Shown here: positions 42,815-54,678 of the stretch, piece by piece | Layout of the letters: each line of letters opens with the position of its first letter | Numbering within the stretch: position 1 is the stretch's first letter | Source of the DNA: Acheta domesticus | Lineage: Eukaryota; Arthropoda; Insecta; Orthoptera; Gryllidae | Assembly (NCBI GenBank): GCA_031308135.1 | Contig: JAHLJT010003656.1 | Coordinates: forward strand, 48,614,335 to 48,678,334 | Direction: 5' to 3' | Length of the DNA stretch: 64,000 bases | The notes under the pieces: model-generated | Database searches by the model: none | Told to the model about the DNA's origin: nothing | The model's input: only the letters and a program-made list of their open reading frames with translations | Program-made: the position numbers and the translations under genes

Positions 42815-43045
42815 TGGCGGTGGCGGTGGCGGTGGCGGTGGCGGCGGCGGTGGGGGTGGCGGTGGCGGGGGCAGGGGCGGTGGCGGCGGCGGTGGGGGCG
42901 ACGGTGGCGGCGGCGGGGGGGGCGACGGTGGCGGCGGCGGGGGCAGCGACGGGGGCGGCGGGGGCGGCGGCGGGGACGGCGGGGGCAGCGACGGGGGCGG
43001 CGGGGGCGGCGGCGGCGGCGGTGGGGGCGGCGGCGGCGCGGCAAA
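42430..43045. repeat. (GGN)n tract, ~600 bp (GGC/GGT/GGA)
   Basis: About 600 bp of almost pure GGC, GGT and GGA triplets, grading from GGTGGAGGC-type words at left to GGGGGC-type at right. Frames of 239-290 codons are open in at least five of the six frames (poly-Gly, poly-Trp/Arg, poly-Val/Ala on plus; poly-Pro, poly-Arg/His, poly-Ala/Thr on minus), which is what a GGN repeat produces. No single frame shows a conserved flanking domain, so no gene is called. Very high G-quadruplex potential on the plus strand. Confidence 0.93.
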
Positions 43046-43049
43046 TTCT

Positions 43050-43255
43050 GTGTGTTTCTGTGCAACCGTGTTCAATGAGAACTAAATTTAAGGAATCTAC
43101 ACTGCCGAAAACCAATGCACTTCCTGAAGAGATATGTTTAACCCAAACACAAAAAGAGAAGATTTTAGCCACGGCGCGAGTTCAGAAGAAATGATGAGCG
43201 AACGACAAAATCTACCTCTACTAGGGCGCTTCTTCCGTTGTTCCAAGAATCCCTA
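43050..43255. other. Short unique stretch
   Basis: Lies between the GGN tract and a family C MITE; nothing recognised. Confidence 0.3.
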
Positions 43256-43260
43256 AAGTA

Positions 43261-43558
43261 TCGGCAGCGTATAAGCAACTTTGACAGTTCAGTGATCTTG
43301 CATGGCAGATAAATTAAATCTCAAAACATTAACTCTAACTGGCAGGCTATGACACATTTTGATATCATGTTCATAACTTTCGCCAAAGCCGAACCTTATC
43401 TCCTCGGCGACTTCGTGTCAGTCAGATGAGTGGCAACGTTGAACCCTGGCTGTGAGAAAGTAAACAAAACCTCATAAGCTGATTGCTTCTGAGTAGGTCA
43501 CATGACTTACTAGAGCACGTGGTGTGAGAACAGTCAGAGTCGCTTAAACGCTGCCGGA
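43261..43558 (-). mobile_element. MITE, family C copy 2
   Basis: A 298-bp element matching 22804-23105 in inverted orientation. Left end CGGCAGCGTATAAGCAACTT; right end, reversed, CGGCAGCGTTTAAGCGACTC. Shared internal blocks include CTTTCGCCAAAGCCGAACCT and GTGAGAAAGTAAACAAA. Confidence 0.72.
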
Positions 43559-43559
43559 A

Positions 43560-46055
43560 CTGTAAGTACCGCGCGGCCAGGCCACCTTCACGCATCACGG
43601 CTTGCCACGGCCCCTCCGCTGTTGTACGCAGATAAGACGATGTTAGCTTACTTCAATACAGCGACCACATTTTACGCGAACTCAGGTCTATAATCGAACG
43701 CGCCAGCAGATGATGTTCGCGAGTTATGCAACTCAGCCAAAGAGACCCAAACGCTCTGCCCTCCACCAACTCTGCAAGGCGCCTCCCATGCCGCACTGAC
43801 CAATAGATAACTCCTAAAGTATATCTTCAATACGTTTTCCCTATCTACATGTTATTAACGTTTCCTAATTCCAAATAATGTTTCGTAACCCCAAAACACA
43901 TAAACATAAGATATCAATTCAAATGTTATTCCCAAGACATTATAGCACTAATGTCAATAAAAATATGTGTTATTCCTGTTAACTTCCGAGGGCGTATTGC
44001 ATTATATTATTGTATAAGAACTTACTGGAAACTTTCAGAGTACGGTAATCATGCACTTGAAACTATGTACCATGAAGAGTACGACTGTGGAGCAGCATTT
44101 AGACCGCTCGCCACCACAGGGCTCACATCTCTCAGCCACTGCAAATATCTCTTCTAAATTGAATGTTGTAATATCACTCGTGTATTTCATTTGAACAAGT
44201 GACATTGTGGTAGCGTATATGAGAGTTGCAGCGAGCCTAACACGCCAGTCAACTTCGTCAGCTCGACTTCTTTTTTAACTCGCGCTTGCTCCTCATTCTC
44301 ACCGAGTACTGCGAGAAGAGGTTTTCTGGAGCTTTAAATCGTGAACTCCGCAACCCGCATGACACAGATGTGTTTGCTTCAAGTGGTTGCATCTTCAATC
44401 ACCTTTAAAGCAGTACATTCGTCTTGTTGCAATGCACAAGCAGGATGAAAGTACGTGATGAACCGACCAGAAGAACTGTAGTAAAACCCTGTTAATCCGT
44501 CAGCTGTGTGACTGCGAGATTGGTCGGACGCAAGAAAGAATAGGATGATCAGAAAAAAAATATTGAGTTTTTTTAAAATATATATTACTTGCAAATTATA
44601 CCGTTTAAAATAAACTACAGAAACAAATAAAATAAAATAAAATGCAGAAAAAATAATGGAAACAATCGGTAATGTTTTCTACTTGGAAAATGATAGTAGA
44701 CTTGCGTAATGTTCATGGTTGAAAATATTCATAGGTGTTGAGAGCTTTTGTTCTGTTCCATTTATTGCAGAGCAACATTCGATTACTTTGGATTGGGTTT
44801 ATGATACATATACACAACAAAACAACGGAAAAGTCAATAATGACCGGCCGAAGTCATGGGCGGCCGTCTATCATGTCACTGCATGATATGAGAACTTGAG
44901 CAAGGAAGATCGAATTAAGCGAGGGCGGATTGGACAGCTTCCACTATGATGAATTAGCACTTTCGTAATTAGGATTCTTTTGGTCTTATCTATCTTGAGA
45001 ATGAACTCATCAGCCAATATTAATCAATAGCAATGATCTCATGGCGACATGTTTGAAGAATTGTAACCCTTAAGCGCGCGAATCAAATTTCGGAACATAA
45101 GTGAGCGCGCGGCGCACGGAGTGCGCCAAGTAGATTTCCGTTGTTTTTTTTCTTTCAGAGACAATATTGTGATATTTGTGGCACATTTTCACAGTCAATT
45201 ATTAAAGGCACAATCAGTTCATTACAACCCACTTCCTCCTCCTCCTCCTCGTATTCGAGGAAAAGTTTTGTAATGCGACTGGTTTCTCTCTCAAAATCAC
45301 TCCTGAAACAAAAAGTTATTGTTTCTCAAAATCATACGATTAGAATTTACTAGTTTGTGTACTGTGAGTATAAAAGGATTATTTCCGTAAACTAGGAGAG
45401 ATCAAAGTTCATAACAGAAGGATAATTTGAGACTCTACTTAACTCGATGAGTCAAAACTGCTAAATAAATTCCTTTTAAAGAAACAGTAATAATGTGCAA
45501 CAGTACTAAATTTTGCTTGAAACTAATTTGGTATATTGTAAGGATCATGGATATGAAAAACGTATAAAATATACCGTAAAACCAATCGGAATGCACCAAA
45601 GTAGTTTGTGAACTAAGAATTTGGCATAATTGAATTACTTTGCAACAAAAATAAAGAAACAAAAAATATAAGTGTATAACGAATCTATTGCATAATTTTC
45701 GCTTACATTAAGGTATTATCCCCTATAACTATAATAGTCATGTCTCAGATTTGGTATTCATATGCATATCTATATCTATTTATCTATCTTTATATATACA
45801 TACTTTAACTTTTTATAAACTTTAACGTACGTTAACGCACTTTAAATAAATGCATTTTATTTCCTATCAACAACTTTCCTTTTAGGAAATATTTAAAAAA
45901 GAATCAACGATTCATTTTATTCAGAACTAAATTTTTTACTCAGTATTAATTGAGAATCCATTAAGAAAATCTGCTCTAAACTTTCAAAAATATCAAAAAT
46001 AGTTGAAACAACCAACCATCACGTATCTCAAGTGGTTTTTCGGATTTCAAAAATA
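43560..46055. other. Long stretch, nothing recognised
   Basis: Mixed then A+T-rich DNA, with a G+C-rich word cluster GAGCGCGCGGCGCACGGAG near 45102 and a short (CCT)n run near 45234. Frames are short and unrecognised. Confidence 0.35.
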
Positions 46056-46059
46056 AAAA

Positions 46060-46530
46060 AAAATTGGAAACATGCTTCAAACTCCCCAAACTCCCACAGC
46101 CTCCCCTCTCCCAAGTCGAGTTCCTACACTCGCCACCAGCAGCGCCACCCGGCAGCTCCATCTGCAGGGCGCGACGGCCCGGAATAAAACAACGGGCGCG
46201 CCCGCAGATTCCGTCAGTCTGATATTAATTAACGCAAAAAAGGATTTTCACAGGCGGGCGTCTGGTGTTCACGGGCTCGCGCTTTTTGGGCGGGGGGGGA
46301 AGGGGACGGGAGGGGGTAGCGGCAGCGGCTGCGGCGACAGGCATCGCGCCGTCGCGTCGTCTGTGATGTGAGGATCGAAAGCTCTCCCCGTATCCCCCTC
46401 CGCCCGCTCCCTACACTCAGCGCTGCAAAGTTTCGTCATTAGGGGCCTCTGCTGATGAGAGTGGCCGAGCCGCGTCGCCGACGTTGCTGCCCCCTTGCGG
46501 CGTGCGACGAAAGGAGCGAGGAATCTGGCT
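46060..46530. other. G+C-rich block, unassigned
   Basis: A CpG-containing block with GGCGGGGGGGGAAGGGGACG near 46287 and a more complex part at 46150-46260. Could be promoter or exon sequence, but no domain or splice-bounded frame is visible. Confidence 0.25.
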
Positions 46531-46539
46531 GGGCACATG

Positions 46540-48000
46540 CTAGACCTAAAGCCTTTCTTTTATTTATCATGCATTCACGTACTTGTTGATTTACTTTTGT
46601 ATTTTTTCTTCTTCTTTTATGTAGGTTATACACCTGTTTTTCTTCACGCTTCATTCTGTGGATTCAATAGACGCTGACTGCAGATCTTCTCTCCATCTTT
46701 TCTGCGGTCTTGTAGGGTTTCTCCTTCCTAATGGTATCATATCCCTGGCTATCTTCACCAGCCTATCACCGCTCATTCGTGTAATATTCCATTACTTTTT
46801 CCTCCTTTTCACAAATTTTATTTTGTCAGTCATTTTACACTGATTATTTTTATTATGTAACAAAAATAGACCATAAGGAATCAATTACTAATGTTTATTG
46901 TGCCCGTTTACAATTTCCACGTCACAGCTCGTACCTATTACAATGCCGTTCGCAATTCTTTCAGGTGGTCATGTAAGTACAAGTAATTTTTTTGCAAAAT
47001 CGAGGTAGGTACATTTCTTGCATCATCAGCTCGATATCTACGTCTGGCAAAATTTCAAATCCTACTCTAGAATACTGTAACATCCTACTCTAAAATCAAA
47101 AAAATCAAATACTACTCTAAAACACTCTATGTTTCTGCATATTGCAAATACTTTTAAAATTCAAAGTACAAACTGAAACAATTTTTCCCTCTACTGTAAA
47201 ATTATGTTTTTTTACTTGCACTCCTATGATCACGCATACAGTCAGTTCTCCACTTGTAGCTTGAGACGGGTGGAATGACACCTCACTTGCCTCGAGTGTT
47301 GAACGGAAGAAATGCAGCCACATAAGGGACGGCAACAAACACGCACTCGATTGCAGATTACTCGATAACTACACGCAATTTGCAATAGGAGGCGCGCAGA
47401 ACTGCTGGTGACTTAACGTTGTGACAAACCAAAAAACAGTCGGAACACTGGGGACATTCTCGGGAACTTTCATTGTATTGGGAATAGACAATACTGTAAT
47501 AATGAGTTGCTGCTGAACCTGTAATAATGAGTAACTAGGGGGACGCAAGCAAGGTGAAGTAAACAAGATGACGTCGTCGTTATCAGTTCTGCGAAAGAAA
47601 ACAATCTGACAAGGTGCTGAATAATGTGGTGCGACCTGGCGTATATATTTTTTTACATGCCAGCTATTCCATTACACTTAGAAACTGTTTTCTAGGATTT
47701 GTTTAGAATACTTTAGATTCCTTCAGTTCCATTCCTTTATTCAGATTTTTAAATTATATTTAATAATTAATTTTAATTCCTAACACTTTGTGTTCCATAA
47801 ACAAAAATGTTGGGGCAGCAATTCACCACATGCAATGTTATATCTAAATAAGCTGTAGGACTCGATGAAAATTTTATCGTATTACTCATAAACAAAATCG
47901 AACCATAATAATATAGTACATGCAAGATCAACGGTTGATATAAACATATCAAACACGCAATTAGTCGGTAACGAAAATAAGTTACGGCGTCTTCAACCCC
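46540..48000. other. Mostly A+T-rich stretch, nothing recognised
   Basis: A triple of related phrases (CTACTCTAGAATACTGTAAC, CTACTCTAAAATC, CTACTCTAAAACACTC) near 47063-47125. No gene supported. Confidence 0.35.
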
Positions 48001-48019
48001 GTGCTCGCTTAGAGTGAGA

Positions 48020-48190
48020 ATTTCGACATCCTTGTCTGGGATCCACCGCCGGCGGTGGGGGACGGTGCAGGGTGGGGGGTTGTCCCTGCGGTGCGGCAGG
48101 GCGCCACGGGAGGCGCTGCGATCGTGATTGCGTCTGCTGCCCCCTGTCGCTGCCACGTCCCACCCCACAGCGCCTCAATCACACGCCTCA
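48020..48190. other. G+C-rich block with a 16-bp perfect palindrome
   Basis: The perfect palindrome CCACCGCCGGCGGTGG lies at 48043-48058 in a 170-bp G+C-rich block. A 131-codon minus frame starts here but is not recognisable. Confidence 0.45.
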
Positions 48191-48544
48191 TCTCTCACAA
48201 CCTCCCCATATTAATGATTAAGCAGTTGTGGCTCATGCTGTGACATAAGTAATCACGTTGCCTTTGATTTATGTTGTTTTGGCAAACCCTAATTTAACTT
48301 TAAAACGTATTTTACCTTTTTAAAGATTAAATGTGTTTATTTATGTATTAATTTAGTAAGGTTTACTGGTCCTTCAGTCTCTGAGGTTATTGAGACCCGT
48401 GAAAGATTATCTAATGACTGTAACGACATTGGTGCCGAAATGTTGCAAATGATGGATGCTGAGATGTTGGGGAAACAGAAGAAAAATAAGAAATTCTACT
48501 GCTTTCGCTTTGCACAATTCGTATTTCACATGGATATGCCGGGG

Positions 48545-48680
48545 ATAGGAGAGACGGAGAGAGAAGAAGAAATGAAGAGAGGAGAGACGGAGTGAGGAAA
48601 GACTGAGAGAGGTGAGACGGATAGAGAGAGACGGAGAGAAAGAGAAAGGGAGAGGGAAGGAGAAAGAGGGAGATAAAGGG
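48545..48680. repeat. Purine-rich (GAGACGGA/GA)n tract
   Basis: About 135 bp of nearly pure purine on the plus strand, built on GAGAGACGGAGAGAG-type words. Similar in style to 18470-18655 and 63150-63298. Confidence 0.85.
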
Positions 48681-48699
48681 CAAAACAACTTCTGACGGG

Positions 48700-50280
48700 C
48701 TTCGCTAGTAATGATCAAACGAAAAGCATGAAAATAGAGCTGTGGCTGTGCGGCCACTTACAGAATTAAAAAAGTTCTACAAACTAGCTTCCGCATACAA
48801 TGAAACCTTAGACAGCCAGACTATTAACTCGCTTGACAACGTACCGGTTAGGTATTGTACGTCGGTAGGGATTCTAATATTGCTTCCCTTTTATTAGCAC
48901 TGAAATAGTAGCTCCGTACGATTAAATTGCACATACAAAAAGTTAATATAATTTTACATGGATTTTTATGAAATGGATTTTTTTTTGATTTTATGGTATT
49001 CAATTTTATTGGATGGAATTTTATAATACGATTTTGCACGTTTTGGATCATCCTTCCCAGAAATACAAGTATACAAAAGAGCTTCAAATAAGTAAAAGAA
49101 GGCGTCATAATTTTGGAGATTGCAACGTCAGAAATGTAACTAAAAAGGGAAGGCCTCGAACACATCGTTTTTGAGTTACGCTTGATAGTGATGTGAGGCA
49201 CAGCGCAACGTGTGTTAGGTTGTTCCATGTACCGCTTCTGAAATCGTTACATTTTTTACTTCAATCATTTTTAATGTTAAATATGTTCGGAGGATAATTC
49301 CGTATCCAGCAGTGATGTCTTGGCAGGGTTTTGTGTCGGCAGTATCTTATACATTTTACGAAAGTGTCGTAATTTCTTAATGTATTATATACACAATGGA
49401 ATCCTTTTGCATATTTGTCCCTCCCTCTGCATCATCCTAGATCAAATACCATTTTAATTGCATGAAACATGTGAATTTGGTGACTGATAAACTGCGAAAT
49501 GAACGATTGGTGTGGGTGAAAGGTATTGTGAACATTGATTACGTTAGAGGTGAATAAATATTGTAGCAATAATTCAGTGAATGAAAAGGAGTAACACTAA
49601 ATATTTTGAGTACTTTACGAGGGCGGCAACAGCTGCGCTGCTGGTGATGTTGACAGAAGACAGCGCAATGCACCTGATACTATGCCTTTGTCGCTTGGTC
49701 CTTTCTATGCTACTCCACAAACGCTAGGCACAGCAATTCAACAAGCAAAACAGGAGTATTGAGACTGGGCCAATTTACTCTTAGTTTCTCCTGTAATGCT
49801 GCAAGAGGAGACAACGGGTCTGTGTGTTTAATATTCCAAAGGCCTGAGGGAACATTCCATTGTACATTCATGTTTACAGTGTATCTCTGGAGATCTACTA
49901 TTGGGATTTGAGTGAAACGGTAGGTACAGGCTTTGATGAAAGGAGATGTTCTGTGTTCACAAGAGGAAAGCTATTACGTTTTCACAAAGGCCATGATTAA
50001 AATGATTAAATAGCTTTGCAGCTACATGCATAAGAATGAATAAACGTATGTTCCTTACACAAACTTGTTTTGCTGCTCACTTGGAAGTATTATTGATCTC
50101 TCAAATGATCATTTATAAAATTCTCACAGTTAAGTACGTTTTCACCAGCACACTAGTTCTGCTACAACAAAATATCTCCATGGATTTATTAGTAGGAATA
50201 CGTATTACAGTAATGTAATTTGTGTTCCACTAAGTCTTCAGACGTCTCTTGAAAAGCCTTTATTAAACGAAGGTAGGGAA
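48700..50280. other. Mixed to A+T-rich stretch, nothing recognised
   Basis: A 126-codon minus frame (48848-49228) is A+T-rich in codon use and matches no family. No repeats recognised. Confidence 0.35.
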
Positions 50281-50289
50281 TTTCGAATG

Positions 50290-50720
50290 TGAAAAAATTC
50301 AAAGTTTTGCAACTTTAGAAAAAATAGAATCTGGGCAATGATAGCGTGATAGGGGTGATTTGCTCTATTCAATAAAATATAATGGAGCCATTTTTGAGAA
50401 CATTTTGAAAATGACCTTTTGGAATTATTTGAAGTTCCCCAAAAAGTAGAATAACAATTTCCAAACCCTGCAAGTTCACCAATGTCAATCTAGGAATAAC
50501 TGTTTACGAAGAAACAATTTGATCGATTAAATGCTAGTGTTTCTTGGAGGCACATGGACGTAAGGACAGATGGAAGAACAGATACTTTTGAAGAAAAAAC
50601 ACGTCCATAACCACTATAAAAATGTGCATTTTCGTATAAAGTTTCCATATCCCTATTTTGCAGTATTACATAACTTTCTCTATACTACGTGCATGAAAAA
50701 GAATAAAAACCTTCCGTTAT
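50290..50720 (+). repeat. Family E fragment
   Basis: Contains GGAGCCATTTTTGAGAACAT, a GGACGTAAGGACAGATGG block and ATTACATAACTTTCTCTAT, in the order seen at 26280-26680 and, in part, at 8830-9690. Confidence 0.5.
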
Positions 50721-50969
50721 ACAAAGCATATGAGAATTCCAAAAAACCTACATCGGAATTGGAAAAAAAATTTTCAATTTTCCCCATCAACCCTTTGTGT
50801 CATTTGAGTTTCAAAATAAGATATCACAATATCTTAATGATAAACCATTAAAAGTAATTAACATTTTGAACAAATTGAGGGAATGATATGTGTCATTCAA
50901 TACAAAACTTTTCTTCTTAATTTGAGAAATTATAAATATTTAATGGTCGTATATCAATGCGGGGGGGTG

Positions 50970-51180
50970 AACAATGGAACTCCGCGTAGCTTTTTACTTT
51001 CTCGTACTTACTTGGTAAAAAGAGAAAGAATTGTAATCTTGCGCCCGGAAAATGGCGAATTTGGGACACAACAACTCTTGATGCTGAGTCCTGGTAACGA
51101 AAAAGTGGATAAATCTTGTTCCGCTTTGTCCACAAAGCCCCACAAAAAGGACAGCAGGTGCAGAAAATGACCAAAATATG
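50970..51180 (+). repeat. Family G fragment
   Basis: TTACTTTCTCGTACTTACTT then GAGAAAGAATTGTAATCTTG and CGAATTTGGGACAC; partners at 31440-31560 and 32230-32360. Confidence 0.4.
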
Positions 51181-51329
51181 TGTACTTTTACCATTTCTTA
51201 GAAAACAAAATTATTTTAACACAAGGTTATTAAAAACGATTGGAGTTTATAGCTAAATAAATGTATCATTAGTTCTTCAGCGGGATCAATCTTTCGGCCG
51301 TATCCCTTGGTCAATAAAGAAGTGATAAG

Positions 51330-51588
51330 ATGATGGTGTTATTATTATTAATTATTATTGTCAATTATTATTATTAGATTAGATAAGATTAGGTTAGATT
51401 TATTATTAATTCTGCAATTAAGTATCATTACTTGGTGGCAGAATATTTAAATTACAAGAGAGGACTTAATTTAGGGAAAAAAAAACAATAATTGAGAATA
51501 ATAGTACATAATTTCACAGTGCAAACCATACTCCAATTCACTTTACTCCACTTCACTTCACTTCACTGCACTGCACTACACGAATATA

Positions 51589-51626
<38 letters not shown>

Positions 51627-51756
51627 CAATGACAATACTACTACAACTACTACTAATAATAACAATTAGACAAATTACTTAATAGGAAATTCTACTTATT
51701 TAACAGTAGAAACTTAACAATAATACAATGACCTAAAATATAGATAAATAGCTAGG
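51330..51756. repeat. (ATT/AAT)n-rich 3' flank of the CR1-like element
   Basis: Contains two A+T microsatellites, ATTATT at about 51339-51378 and (AAT)n at 51590-51625, separated by degenerate sequence with CACTTCACTTCACTGCACTG. It probably includes the 3' untranslated region of the CR1-like element; its exact 3' end is not fixed. Confidence 0.5.
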
Positions 51757-51757
51757 A

Positions 51758-54519
51758 AACTAATTTATTTTTAAATTTTTTCAAGCTTTCAGGAAAGGGT
51801 TCAAAGATTATCGCAGGCAAACTGTTCCAGTCTAATAGTTCTGTTTGGGAATGAAAATTTCTCAACGTCCATTTTCTGCACTCTTGTCTTAATTGTGTGC
51901 TTGTGATCCGCTCTACCGAAGTATGTAGGTTTTCCTAGACGACGATTAATTTCACCCCAAGCAGGATAACCTTTGTATGCTTTGTACACAGCACAGAGTC
52001 GCAACTTAATCCGCCTTTTTTCGAGTGACTCCCATGCACCTTTATTTTTTGTACCCCTGAAAGGGAATTTTGATGCTCTACGCTGGAGCCTTTCTAGATT
52101 ACCTTGCTGCGATATTCTCTACGGGTCCCAGCATACCGCGCCGTATTCTAACACGGGTCGCACTAGTGACATATAAGCTAATTCTTTACTTCTCACCGTA
52201 CTCCTCTTTAGAATCCGCATAACGAAATGTAAAGATCTCCAGGCTTTCCCTACAACGAAATTTACTTGATTTTCCCAGCTCAATTGACTGTCTAACTGTA
52301 TTCCTAAATATTTGCATGATGTAACTGTAGGTATGACATTGTTATTCAATTTATACATTGTTTCATCATAACATCGACCCCTACCAAACGTGATGGCTTT
52401 GCTCTTCGAACTGTCTATTTCCATGCCGTTTGCTTCTGCCCAGGAGTGTAATTTGTCTGTGTTTCGCTGCAAAATATCTACGTCCTCCTCTGTAACTCGA
52501 TAGATGATACAGTCATCGGCGAAGAGTCTTACATTTGAAGCTAAATGTTTTGGCAAGTCATTCACAAATGCGAGAAACATGAGAGGTCCAATGACACTTC
52601 CTTGTGGAATCCCTGACGTAACACTAGCGGAGGTTGATAAATAGCTTCCTATTCGAACCTTTTGTTTCCTATCACGTATTAGTTCGTTTATCCAAGCCAC
52701 CACCGTTGTGTCTACACCCGAATCTATTAATTTGTTTACAAGACGATCGTGTGGAACAACATCAAAAGCTTTGGCAAAATCTATTACTATCGCGTCTACC
52801 CTTCCCCCATTATCAATTTCATCGGCTAGGTCCTCCAGAAGGGAAACAAGCTGACTTTCGCATGAGAAACCGTTCCTGAAACCGTGTTGACCTTGATACA
52901 GCCATTCCTTGTCCTCCCATTCTTTCCGGGTGTAGTTAGTAATTAATTGTTCCATGAGTTTGCATACGACTGATGTGAGACTTATCGGTCTGTAGTTACT
53001 AAGGACTGTTTTATCACCGCTTTTAAAAACAGGTACTACGAGTGCTAACTTCCAATCTCCCGGTACGCAAGCGTTATTGATAGAGACATTAAAATACGGT
53101 AGAATAGCCTCTCCGCCTAATTTAATGATATCCGTGGAAATACAATCGGGCCCTCGAGATTTTCCGCTTTTCATTAATTTTATTCTTTTTCGTAGAGTAT
53201 TTACGTCGATATAAAATAGATTTCTATCTGATAACGTTGGTATCCGTGTACCGTTAGTTTTCTACTTAAATACCAACGTGTAATACGCATTAAAAGCTTT
53301 TGCTTTTTCTCAGTCGTCAGTTACTTGCGAATTATTTATCCGAACAACTGGTATTTCGTCTTTGTTTCCCTTCCTTCTACGAGCACACTTAAAAAATTTC
53401 GACCAATTATTGCCGTCCGCATCAAGGATACATTTCAAATGACGTTCTTTCCGCAATTTTCTTTTCCTTCTCTAATGCTTTCGAATAACTTCGAAATAAT
53501 GACATATGGTTATCATTAATGTGTCTGTTTCTAAACGCCTTTCTGGTTTTTCTTTTCATACGTCTAATATTTGCGATATAATATTCTGGATCTACTTTTT
53601 AACAATTGCTCGGCACAAATGTCTGCACGGCATTTTTAAGAATATTTTTAAATCCTCGCCATATTTCTTCATTCCCCCCCTCCTATTCTAAGAGACCCTT
53701 CGTACTGTTCTCTGAAGTCATTTTGAAGCCCTTCTACTTCGTTTTCTTGTATTCCGTCAGTGGAAACCCGGCGTTAATACTTTTTTTTGAAGTTCTTAAG
53801 TCCATGTCGACAAGAAGTGCTTTATGGTCACTTATACCTTCCATGACGTCGCACGATAACGCACCCTTTCCAATTAGTATCTGGAAGATTTAAATCTCTG
53901 GCAATAACTACTGGATGGCTATTTATGTTTTTTGTTCTTTCGTGTATTGCGCCTAAGTTTTCGTAAATACTAGCCGGTGGACGATAGCAAGCAATTATTT
54001 CTAGGATATTTCCTAAACAATGAATTTTCAAACCCGTCATTTAAAAAAAACATTATCAACCCAATTTGATAGGACATTTAATGTGTTTTTCACGCAAATG
54101 AAACACCACCGCCTCTAGTTTCGCGATCTCTCCTAAACGTAATATAATCAGACCGAAAAATGTCCGAATTCGCTACCGCATCCGAGAGCCAAGATTCTGT
54201 ACCTATCACGATATCAGGATCACAAGCCTCAATTAAATTCCAAAATTCTATTACCTTATTCATAATACTACGGCAGTTCACCTGCAACAATCTAGTGAAG
54301 CCTTTCCTCACCTGCAAGTCAGAGTTTGGGATCCCTGCGTCTTGTTCAGGTGCCTGCACCCGCACAGTAGTTGTTTCCTCCCGCGCAGCAATCGACTCCT
54401 CCCACGCAGCAGTCGATTCCTCCCGCGCAGCAGTCGACTCCTTCCGCGCAGCAGTCACTTCATGTCGGGATGGCGCGTCCCACGAAGCCGCCGCCGTCAC
54501 CGCTGCCGTCACCGTCACA

Positions 54520-54560
<41 letters not shown>

Positions 54561-54678
54561 CGCCGCCGCCGCATCCACAGCCTTTACCGCCGCCGCCGTC
54601 GTCTCCGCCGCTGCCACCGTCGCCTTCGCCACCGCTGCCACAGTCTTTCTTTTGTGCAGTCACTTGCCTCGCAAGCAT
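51758..54678 (-). pseudogene. CR1-like ORF2: AP endonuclease + reverse transcriptase (broken)
   Basis: A likely start ATG at 54678 overlaps the ORF1 stop by 19 bases. After an Ala/Gly-rich (GCC)n stretch and AAREEST heptad repeats, the endonuclease begins near 54290 with LLQVNCRSIMNK and PDIVIGTESWL, continues (frameshifted) with ACYRPPAS and ARDLNLPDTNW, and ends with GISDHKALLVD at 53824. The reverse transcriptase is open from 53174 to 52119: PVFKSGDK, NYRPISL, IDFAKAFD (residues 131-138), GIPQGSVIGP (188-197), the catalytic FADD box (218-221), KYLGIQLD and RPVLEYG. After one TAG stop at 52119 the same frame continues ERLQRRA, a C-terminal tail, to 51801, with a further shifted stretch to about 51758. 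The enzyme would nick target DNA and copy the element RNA by target-primed reverse transcription. Confidence 0.88.
54367..54640 (-). repeat. Repeat-rich N-terminal segment of ORF2: 21-bp repeats and (GCC)n
   Basis: Four to five copies of a 21-bp unit like CGCAGCAGTCGACTCCTCC (plus strand; AAREEST on the coding strand) at 54367-54466, followed by a (CCG)n run at 54500-54640 with about 15 pure units at 54520-54565. The triplet run lies where the reading frame changes from the ORF2 start to the endonuclease frame. Confidence 0.85.

Noticed and set aside
42300..43194. Overlapping frames of 239-290 codons (poly-Gly, poly-Pro, poly-Ala/Thr, Arg/Trp-rich)
   Set aside because: They exist because GGN triplets rarely form stop codons in any frame. 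No non-repetitive conserved domain flanks them.
54090..54641. 183-codon Ala-rich protein as an independent gene
   Set aside because: Its second half is the AP endonuclease N terminus of the CR1-like ORF2; the first half is the triplet-repeat segment of the same element.
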